From NCBI GenBank assembly GCA_963920635.1, contig OY987298.1, positions 56,771,949 to 56,835,948 of the forward strand: DNA of 64,000 nt, read 5' to 3'. Source of the stretch: Pseudeuparius sepicola. Its lineage: Eukaryota > Arthropoda > Insecta > Coleoptera > Anthribidae. The first letter of the stretch is position 1. Every line of letters begins with the position of its first letter. Both the position numbers and the translations under genes were made by a program. The notes under the pieces are model-generated. The model was not told the DNA's origin. It did not search any database and saw only the letters and a list, made by a program, of their open reading frames with translations. Positions 55,501 to 64,000 of the stretch are shown here, piece after piece.

Positions 55501-56179
55501 AACATACAGGAAGTTTCATTATGCAGGGCCTCAAACTTAAGCAAAATAGGAAATTAAAAGGCATCTGGCAAGTCAAGTGGGCCATGGAGCCCACTCAAAA
55601 CAGTTGAATGGTCTACAAGACCACTCAAAGTAATGGTGTACAAAGATCCCATACAAAATATGCGATATTATTGAATTTTTTTGTAATCAAAAATAGAGTA
55701 TAACTAAACCGCCCTATACATTGTAAATGAACTTAGTCTAGAAAATACAGAAGCCAGCTAGATACGAGTTAAGGTGGCTGGTATGCTAAAACTGGAAACG
55801 CACAGAAAATATATAATCTTATTAGAGGCAGTATAAAGTTCTTTGAGTGGTCCTCTTGACCATATTCATGTTTTGAGGGGATTCCATTTCACACTTAACA
55901 TAACAAACTTTTTACGCACCTATAATCTTCTAATTAAAAATGGGGAGGTGTTAAAAATCTATTTAATTTTTTTAGTTTAATATAAATCTACTTTTATCCT
56001 TTGACTCAGTGATTAGAAAAAAGTTGTATAAAAATTCCCCTGTACAATGTGTAAAAGGAAAAATTGCTCCAATTTGTAATACTTCTTGAATTTTTATATC
56101 CACTTTGCATTTATTGTTATTTTTAATAATACTTTTGGGAACAGAATTCTGTTTAGGGACAGTATTAAAACAAATTCTG
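55501..56179. other. Unassigned AT-rich sequence
   Basis: Phrases such as GTCAAGTGGGCC, GGTCTACAAGACCACTCAAA and GAGTGGTCCTCTTGACC hint at a loose inverted repeat around GACCACTCAA at about 55610-55860. Similar GAGTGGTCCTTCAAGAAAACC occurs near 63175. No gene was recognised. Confidence 0.35.
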
Positions 56180-56930
56180 TAACCCTTAAGCTAATTAAGA
56201 ATTACCGAATTGGCACCAACAATAGTAGTCTTCCAATTATCAACGAATTTTGAGAGTCTGCCAGCATATTGTACCTCTGCTACTTGGGATGACCCTGGGG
56301 TTGGTCCTTGGTCCTTTGAGTATATTTGTATTTGTTTCCCTCCTCCTTCTTCCGTGTCCTCCCGACCTGACGCCTTCAGTTTAAGGAAGCACTTCCTTGA
56401 CTTCAAATTTTTTTAACTGGACGAGGGATCGCTCTTTTTAACCCAAGGCCTACTTTCTGCATTTCCTTGTAGGCTTTTACCGATTGGGAAAAATTTTCCC
56501 CAAAAAGCAATATATATCCACCGGAGATGCTTCACTGACTTTTTTTGCTGAGGAGTCCAAAAATTTTGATAAAAAATATCGCCTATGCACCGATATTCTG
56601 TGGTGCACGTCCGCCAGTATCATGGTGGAATCGATAAAATGTTGCAATATTTCGCTGCTGCCGGCTTCTTCCTGTATTTGTTTTTGGATTGGATCGACCA
56701 ATGCACTTATGGTGTCAGGTGTGGGGTACGAACCCAGGCTCCCTATCGAGATCCTGTTTTAACCATCATCAATGGGTCATCCCCCAAACATTCTTTAATT
56801 TTTGAAGTGCTCGCTATCGCTTGGTCCTCGTTCAGTTGCTTTGAACCGAACAAGGCGGCTCTTGTATTTCAAACACCCGGTGCCGGCGGAGCCGAGTCGG
56901 GTATTCATAAATAAATATTATATTAACATT
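56180..56930 (-). pseudogene. Retrotransposon gag-like fragment
   Basis: On the minus strand, FGSKQLNEDQAIASTSKIK precedes a capsid-like region: IQKQIQEEAGSSEILQHFID, then STMILADVHHRISVHRRYFL. After breaks comes the gag/pol linker AGRLSKFVDNWKTTIVGANS at 56280-56200. The pattern (capsid helix, then GRL..F...W) is seen in arthropod gypsy- or DIRS-type retroelements. Polymerase is absent because the sequence stops right after the linker. Class assignment is uncertain. It cannot be functional. Confidence 0.5.
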
Positions 56931-58120
56931 CGAACTGCGTGTGTTTTCTAGAATAAGACCCATGCAATGCGTCCCAATAAATCTATAGTCCTCCTTACGG
57001 CAGAATGCGTGCGACATAAGGAGGAAGAACTCGTAAATACTATAGAATTAGTCACAGTTCAGGGGCGTAGCTCAATTTTGTGTAATTCACTGACTTAATT
57101 TTCATATAATTGTTATTTAATTTATAGTGAAATTTTTTTTCTTAACGGTGATGCCCTTATAAAATTGGCAATTATTTCTCGTGTTTGAGAATGCAACGTT
57201 ATTCCCTGTTCACTCATTTTGCGTACGCGTTAACTTCCGAACATACGAAACGCCACTGAGCTCTCTGCCAAGCTTGCCGGCGGCCGGCGCTGTGTGGTAG
57301 CCCAAATACGCAGTTAACTTTACGTGCCATAGAAACAGGCACAAAACGCGTTGGCTAACTGGTTTTGTCGCCCGGTTCGCTGGCTGAAGTGCTTTGTTGC
57401 CGTATTTCAAAGGCGATGATAGACGCCACGATGTTGAAAAAAATATAATAGGTGTTTTATTACACCGCGTTAAATATAAATGATAAATAAAAATAAGTAA
57501 GTGGTCGCGTGATGCGAGCTTTATTTTTTCGGTATTACAGAGTTCGGCTTCAATATGCTAAAACTTGTATTCGCCAATAAATAACGACTCGTAAGAAACA
57601 TTTTTTTCGTGCGTTAAACTATACAAGGAAGTTTAAAAATGTAGAATGGAAGCAAAAGCAAAGCACACAATATGTGGTGCGCTTTAGTTTGTTCTCAACA
57701 CAATTTCGCTTGGGCACACTATACACTATAAGTGGCCAGAGTTTGCACACACTAAGTGGCCGAGTTTTAGCATCATTGGTCACAATAAGCAACAACGGCC
57801 TTTTCCGTTACAGGATAAGGGAAATGCAAAACTCTTTATACCTAGGCCCTGAAAATGAAACGTTAACAACACTTACTGTCACTGCTGCTTTAGACTTATT
57901 CCTTACGAAGCCTCTTCAAAAGTTTGTTAACTTTCGCCTGGCTACGACGTTTTTTACCGTGTTTACTCACCTTAGTTTTTGTTAGCCCGAATTTTTTACG
58001 CGTCCGCACCAAACCGTACGACAAACAAGACTGACGAGAGAAATGCGATCGGCGCATTAATACTGGGCCGTTCCATTTTAGCTCTTTTGACGTCGTACCG
58101 TAATCGTGCAACAGGCTACA
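56931..58120. other. Unassigned, partly CpG-rich sequence
   Basis: 57180-57420 is GC- and CpG-rich (GCCGGCGGCCGGCGC) and could be an LTR, an island or an element end. 57670-58110 has a 103-codon plus frame and, antisense to it, a 71-codon frame (58111-57896) ending in a very basic tail (SKHGKKRRSQAKVNKLLKRL). Neither is recognised. GTGGCCAGAG and GTGGCCGAGTT near 57730-57765 form a short direct repeat. Confidence 0.35.
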
Positions 58121-59093
58121 ACTACAGGGTGTTTTTGTAATATGAGACGAGACTGCGACATATACCTAATAAAACTTTTTATCTAGGCATCTGCAAAAAT
58201 TAGATAATTATATAATAGAGTGGTCGCAGTTTTCGCTTGAAAGGTCTTTGCATTATTTAGCTACATCCTACATCCTACATTTTATTCTGTAGTAAATAAA
58301 TTTGTACCTTCATGCATATTTCAATTCGCAAAAATGCATACGCCTTCGTATTGTTTGTACCTTTGCATCAAAAATGATTTTCTTTAAGGTTGATTTCGCA
58401 GAGACCGGAAGGGAATATAGTCTCGGGATGCCACGTTCCATTACGGAGAAGAATGAAATGCGGAAAAGTTTTACCGTTTTTGTGTAGTTTGCGTTACGTA
58501 TACAGTACCGGTAACTACCGAATTAAAATGGAAATGGCTCGAAGCAAACTCGTGTAAGGAATGGGAAGGGAGAAAGGCGCATGGAACTTCGTGTCGCAGA
58601 TAAAGTTTACGTGGCTATAACAAAATTCATTTTGGGCCGATATCACTTGTATGTTTCCTACTAAATGTAGAAAAAACTGATAGTAGATCTACAATTTGCT
58701 AAAAAAAAGTGCCGGTCAAGATGGCAGTCCGTAATGAGACTTGATGAAGTTTTGCAGGTGTCAAGTACACCATTTTGGCCGTATGGCCGCTATGATTAGT
58801 GCAGCGAATTCTAAAGTACGTTAATGTCGGCTGTTATCGTTGACTGACAGTGCGACATTAATGATAATGACCATAGACATACGAGTATATAAAAACAATA
58901 GACGGAGCAATTAATTAATAAATTTCCAAATATTTATACTCCAACATTTATTATGGCAAGGGGAGGTGAGGAGCAAAGGTCAATAGGTCTAGGCAGGAAT
59001 ATGGCGGCCGGCAAATGGCATTATGGAAAATCCAAACTTACCTGTGAAATGTATACCTAATATTTGGGTTTAAGCAGTCAATTCTCCGACACT
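58121..59093. other. Unassigned; starts with a TA-element end
   Basis: At about 58123 TA is followed by CAGGGTGTTTTTGTAATATG, a TA-element end with no partner found. The remainder contains no recognisable gene or repeat. Confidence 0.4.
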
Positions 59094-59498
59094 GATTGCC
59101 TCAGTGGCGTAGCGAGGAGGGGGCCAGGGGGGAGGGCATCGTGCCCCGGGCGCTACTCACAAAGGGGCGCCAAATGGCAAAACAAAAAATCTGGATAATT
59201 TTTATTTTTATTATAAATAAAATTAAAAAAATATTTAATATCTCTAAGGAGATACGTATATCATATATTTAATAATAATATGATCGTTGTTTGACGTATT
59301 AATAAAGACTGCTCACGGCTGTCATGTTTGACAGTTCTCTGGCTCACCATGCGCTTCCCGGAGACAAAATACAATGAAAAATACATTGTTGACCAGACGC
59401 CATCTACTTTCCAGGACATGAAACTCTATCCTTGAGAAGTCTTATTAATACCTCAGTCAACGATATGATTACAATAGGTACATTAATAAAACTAATTA

Positions 59499-59805
59499 CT
59501 ATGTATAAATTTTCCTTGCTTTTGATAAAGCAAATTTATCGATAATATCATCAAAGTTGATAATTTCAAATTTGTCTCTTTCCGCACTTAAAAATGCTAG
59601 GTCACTTAGGCGATTTTGCCCCATCGTTGATCGTAGATATGCCAAAATTTGGAAAAACATCTTCTCCATACGAGATTATAAAGGTAAGAAATTCTAATGG
59701 AGTTTTAGATTCAATTTCTTTTCTATTGCGGAGTAACATTTTGCAGTCACATATTTCGATAAAGAGTTCTATTCCATTGAAATCTGTATTATAAAATTCA
59801 TACAA
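59499..59805 (-). pseudogene. hAT transposase C-terminal region (ZMYM1-like), internally deleted
   Basis: Minus-strand translation gives NTDFNGIELFIEICDCKMLL, then TPLEFLTFIISYGEDVFPNF. It then shifts into a second frame with YLRSTMGQNRLSDLAFLSAE, RDKFEIINFDDIIDKFALSK and ARKI before a stop at 59499. This is the hAT dimerisation domain of the type annotated as zinc finger MYM-type protein 1-like in insects. The segment usually reading LLTIPVTVASAERSFSKLK between the two parts is missing, so a deletion and a frame change have occurred. Confidence 0.8.
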
Positions 59806-59899
59806 ATTTTTACAAATAAAAAATAATTTTTATTAAATTAAACTATGTGCTTCATACAGGATCATTTTATCCTAGAGGCGCTTCGTTTTGTGGATTCAA

Positions 59900-59979
59900 T
59901 TAAAGAAAACTGTAAACGGATTTTCGGATAGTGCAATATCCAAAATTAGGCAACTATCCAAAATTTGACGACTTTCCTC
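59900..59979. repeat. Solo end of the 15001 TA-element family
   Basis: CCAAAATTAGGCAACTATCC, then AAAATTTGACGACTTTCCTC followed by TA, is the inverse of the left end at 15001 (TA GAGGAAAGTCGCCTAATTTC), with some changes. Only one end is present. Confidence 0.6.
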
Positions 59980-60367
59980 TACTATAAATAGTAATAAAAA
60001 AGGAATATTGTCTATTTCTTCAATTGTTATATTGATAATTATTAATTAAATTAATAATTGTTTTAAAACTGCGTGTTTTTAAAATATTTCTTTATAAATA
60101 TGTAAAATAAATAATAGGTATCTTTTGAACTAATTCTAGATGATCATATATTATACATTTCAAAATATAGTCTTGTTTTCTCAACTACATTTTTTTGCCT
60201 CAAATTTAAACCTAGCTTGAGCCGATGACTTTATTTACTTTACTTTATTTATTTATTAATTTGTGAGTATATTTTACATGTAATATTATATGGTTTTCGA
60301 ATGGGGGGCGCTAAAAAGGTAATGTGCCCCGGGCGCGAGTTAAGCTCGCTACGCCACTGGATTGCCT

Positions 60368-61270
60368 AACCATTTTAAACCTTAACAACAAAGAGTAACT
60401 TTAGAATCCGAAAAGTCAAACCAATCTGTAAACCTCAATACATAGTAAAAGACGACTAACCTATAGCTACGCCATTCAAATTTATGATAAAATATGGGTC
60501 CCATAGAGATGGAAGTGGGTGAAAGATGGCGGCTGTGTTGCCAGGTAGAGCATTTGAACCATGACCTGATAGAATGGAGATAACTAACAGTTCGAGTTCG
60601 CAATTTAACTACAGACACTTCGCAGGAATGCTCGGAATCACGATCACGATACACCCAGTATATCATGTTTGGAATGCATCTTCGTGGGGAATTAGCTGCC
60701 TTCTATCTGTCCCTATTCAGATCGCTATTGACGACAAGGTTGCCAATTATTCGACACCTCTCATTAAATTAAAATTGAGAATAAAGAGGATTCTGATACA
60801 TGATTTTACTGACAGTCTGACGATTTGGAGTATATTCAAATGCCATTCAATTCCCAAGAAACAGTCGTAAAGACTAATGAAAATGTACTAACTGTCTTGG
60901 ATACTGGCAGGCCCGGGAAGAACTCCAATTAGAACACTCAACTAACTCGATTCTTTGTCATTATAATAAATAAAATAATTTAATTGTAAACCCATAAAAC
61001 ATTATTTATTTTCTCAAAAATTTCTTTATGTAATACTTCAAAAATGTCAACGTGCTGTATGCAGACAAATTTGCTCTATTAAATGGTAAACTCAAAAATA
61101 TAGTTTGCCACTTTAATTAAAATAAAAATAAAATTGCCGATGACGTCATCTCCGGAACAGTGATGAAAAACTTTCCTTTTTCGAGAAAATGATTCCTTAT
61201 TTTATGTGCACACTGTATATAGTGCTTGTTTTTATACGTTTTAGTAAGTAAATACATTTTTCAATTATCT
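60368..61270. other. Unassigned sequence
   Basis: A 94-codon minus frame (60382-60666) and an overlapping 98-codon plus frame (60574-60870) have no recognised domain. Composition is close to the rest of the window. Confidence 0.4.
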
Positions 61271-61274
61271 TGTA

Positions 61275-61754
61275 CAGAGTGTCACACTTCAGAGTGAAAC
61301 AACCTTATAACTTCTTTAATTTTTAACCGACCAGAACGAAATTGTAACCAAAGGTAGACGGCGCTGTGGCCTACTCATTTCCAAAAAATTAGTGGCCTAC
61401 TCCAAAGTCAAAGCCACCTGCGATGTCACATCGAGGCTAGAAATCCGAAAATCATATTAGGCATTTTTTTCAAGAAAATTTACTAAAGTAAGTTGCTCAG
61501 AATCGATCCAGGACCCTAAATCCAAAATTTTGTTAAAATAAAAAAATATTAAATAAAGAAAATAAAAAAATAGCAATTTAAGAATTTTCTGCCTTTAGAA
61601 AAGTGTGTCATGGAAGTTTTGAAGGCTATTTGTTTTCAAAAAGTAATCATTTCAAAATAAAATTAAAAGCTACAAAACAAATTTAATTTTTTTGTTTAAT
61701 TTTTACTTATTTTTTTATTTAATAATATTTATTTATTTAATATTTATCACAAAG
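61275..61754. repeat. Likely left end region of the next mariner-like copy
   Basis: At a TA the sequence begins CAGAGTGTCACACTTCAGAG, a TA-element type end. The transposase relic begins about 480 bp downstream, a spacing like the left end to ATG distance in the 52794 element (about 590 bp). No clear right partner was found to 64000. Confidence 0.4.
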
Positions 61755-62720
61755 TGTTTATTCGATTAAAAAAACTTAAGGGAGAACCAAAATGCAAATC
61801 ATTTAGAAGACTAGTTCGCAACAATGATGCAACAGTCCAAGTATTACAATATTTTGAAGATTACCCGAGAAACTCAATTAGACAAGCTATAGCAGAGAAT
61901 TAAATTTGAAGAAGTCGTCCATACAACGAATTATGAAAGAAAACAAATATCATGACTTTAAATTACCTACATTACTTAGAAGATTTGGGAGGCAAATAAA
62001 GAAAAAAGTTTGATCATATTGCTGAAATCATGGTGGTGACCGAGATTGTTGACAAGCTTATTTTCAGACATATCTATACTTTGGACAGACGAAAGTCGTT
62101 TTGTTAGTAATGGCTTACCTAACCGTAAAAACGAACATTATTATTGGTCCACTGAAAATAATGCTCATTTTGTAAATCCAATTCAAAATCAGGGACACTT
62201 CAGTTCGGCATTAATGTGTGGTGTGGCATAGTTGGTCATCATTTAGTTGGGCCATATTTTTTTGCGAAGGAGTTTTAACTGCGGAATAACATACCTCCAA
62301 TTTTTGCAACAACAGCTACCATTTCTCATGGAAAATGTGCCGTTAAATAAATAAATAAATGTTTTAAAAAATTGCAGTTAAGAAGAACCATATTATGGTT
62401 TCAACACGACGGAGCTCCAGACACAAGGCCAACATTGTAAAAGAATGAATTTGGAAACAAATGGATTAGAATAAATGGTCCCATAGAATGGCCAGGAAAG
62501 TCGCCAGATTTAACACCATTAGATTTCCATTTATGGGGATTTTTGAAAAACATTGTTTACAAACCTCCATCTCGGAATATTGATCATTTAATAAAGAAAA
62601 TAGTAGATGCCTGTCGGCAAGTAACACCAGATGTATTAATGAAGATCACTAAGGCAGAAATTAGACGCCGCCTAGGCTTATGTTTATTAAATCAAATCAA
62701 ATTGAAAATTATTTATAAGT
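61755..62720 (+). pseudogene. Mariner-like DDE transposase relic
   Basis: The pieces are in order: a helix-turn-helix region (FRRLVRNNDATVQVLQYFED, YPRNSIRQAIAEN); ILWTDESRF with the first catalytic aspartate; NRKNEHYYWSTENNAHF; FQHDGAPDTRP with the second; SPDLTPLDFHLWGFLKNIVY with the third; and the C-terminal tail LIKKIVDACRQVTPDVLMKI. At least four frame changes and several stops interrupt it. It resembles the 53387 copy throughout and is clearly the same family, although more decayed. Confidence 0.82.
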
Positions 62721-62729
62721 AAGAATCTT

Positions 62730-64000
62730 CCTAGCATTTATTTTTATATTTTTGGTTTTTGTTTTTGCTAAAATTGTTAGGTAATACATAATAAGTGTTT
62801 ATAATAACAGTTTTTCTTAAAAAAGCCTTCATATAATAACAAAATTTTAATACTTTTTACATAATACATCTGTCCGAGCATCTGTCAATTGTTTCTGTCA
62901 AAAATATACCTTCATAGGTCATGACAAACTCGATTTTCATTAAAAAGTACCAGGCATCTTTTTCATATTTTTTACAAATGATACGCATATAACTTTTTAA
63001 TGAAACAAGACATCAAAAAAATATGTTTAATAAAGTTTATCAGAAAAACCTGCTCTTTCCAAATATAAAGAGAAACAGGTATGGTCCTGGGAAAAATATA
63101 TTTGATGACGTCATAACCTATATTTCACAAATTCCTAAAAACTATCTTTTCGGAACAAAAGCAAGGCAAGCTTGAGTGGTCCTTCAAGAAAACCACAAGT
63201 CAAATTTTTACTGGCTGTTTTTGTTTGCGTATAATAAATAAACTAATAATTTTTTTATTTTTTTATAATTATTTTTATTAAAAATATTTACCAATAAAAT
63301 GTTATGAAACTGAAGGTATAGAAGAAACTGCCCATAAGGACGATAGAGCGACAAACTTCTTTATTTGTGAATATTTTGGTGGAATTTTTTGCCTAGGATT
63401 CACTTGTGGAGACCGGAATTTTCTGTGGTTTACCGTTTTTAAGTTATATCATTTTAATAATTATTATTTCCCATTTAAAACATATATTTAGAAACGAAAA
63501 CATTTAGAAATTTGCCGTATACTTCAATTTTACACATAATAATAATAGAATGCCTTAAGGATGTTTTTGAGAAAATAAAAAAAATCAGAAATATTATAGA
63601 ATACTCAAAATTTGTGAGTGTGTTGTTTTTATGATATTTTCTCCCAGGTATCTATCACCTATGTAATATAAATAGGTACCTACATAATATACTGTACATA
63701 CCTATGTGAAAATGTTATGTTTTTGATGGTTTTAACCTATAAAAGTTAAAACAATATTTCTCTATCCACTGAACCAAAATATTTAGCGACGATAACTAAG
63801 TTTGAGAAATGGCTCCCTGGACACTTATTGGGTATTTTGAATTTAACTGATATCTTATTAGATGAATGGCGTTAATGCTTGAGATTTGTAGACGCCTATC
63901 GGATATATCAGCACCACTGTCGTGCTTATCGAGAGTGTAATAACAAGTTTGAAGTGCGCATAGTTTTCCCCAAAGTTAGTTTACTCCGGATCTGTTCAGT
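62730..64000. other. Unassigned AT-rich sequence
   Basis: No elements or genes were recognised. GAGTGGTCCTTCAAGAAAACC near 63175 echoes a string at 55850. The remainder is simple AT-rich DNA. Confidence 0.4.

Larger units (their letters stand above)
59102..60359 (-). mobile_element. hAT element with 8-bp target duplication and a truncated transposase
   Basis: Ends CAGTGGCGTAGCGAG and CTCGCTACGCCACTG are exact inverses. The 8-bp duplication GATTGCCT is perfect at 59094-59101 and 60360-60367. The subterminal GCCCCGGGCGC string is also mirrored. A minus-strand remnant of the hAT transposase C-terminus lies inside (59499-59805). A single end of a TA element (the 15001 family) is embedded at about 59900-59979. 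Confidence 0.92.

Noticed and set aside
56720..56760. tRNA-like segment (GGTACGAACCCAGGC)
   Set aside because: A B-box-like string alone is present. No A box at suitable distance, cloverleaf or acceptor stem could be formed.

Overview
This 64 kb window is AT-rich, intron-scale eukaryotic DNA, almost certainly from an insect. The reasons are many small elements that insert at TA and end in CAGGGTG-like termini, DUF4817-type/DDE mariner-like transposases, hAT, Merlin, Helitron, LINE and retrotransposon-gag remnants, and frequent TAGGTA/TACCTA strings of the kind seen in hemipteran, lepidopteran and some coleopteran genomes. I could not resolve the order. I recognise no intact host gene. Every recognisable protein is a decayed transposable-element protein, so the window reads as an intergenic or intronic transposon graveyard.

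Layout. 1-9.5 kb: a dispersed hairpin-bearing repeat, two minisatellite-like arrays, and two mariner-like transposase relics. The first relic is split by a hAT element with a clean 8-bp target duplication, and that element itself carries a TA foldback element. 9.5-16.5 kb: a hAT deletion derivative containing a 55-bp palindrome, a TA MITE, a foldback that carries transposase N-termini in opposite orientations, a 5S-rRNA-like fragment, and a THAP zinc-finger relic apparently interrupted by another TA element. 17-27.5 kb: mostly palindromic MITEs (18.7, 20.0, 21.9, 23.4 and 27.1 kb). 28-30.9 kb: a minus-strand LINE relic with endonuclease and reverse transcriptase pieces. 33.5-34.6 kb: a Merlin-type element. 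37.4 kb: a short hAT MITE.

38.4-48.2 kb: the most striking large-scale structure, a direct tandem duplication of 4.9 kb. The only differences I noticed between copies are two small indels. Each copy carries a 2.6 kb element with hAT-type ends and, inside that, a GC-rich 0.7 kb block of unknown origin. 49-55.1 kb: head-to-head Helitron helicase fragments, a tandem duplicate, a mosaic of two related foldbacks, and a nearly complete 2.3 kb mariner-like element (52794-55120) with about 0.5 kb terminal inverted repeats and a frameshifted DDE transposase. 56-64 kb: a minus-strand gag-like fragment, a complete hAT deletion derivative with an 8-bp target duplication, and a last mariner-like transposase pseudogene.

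How the parts relate. The TA-inserting foldbacks share terminal style and, in three cases, transposase sequence with the 52.8 kb element, so they look like products of one mariner-like group. The hAT elements with 8-bp duplications form a second group. Nested insertions give a relative order of events. No operon, CRISPR array, rRNA operon or intact tRNA was seen.
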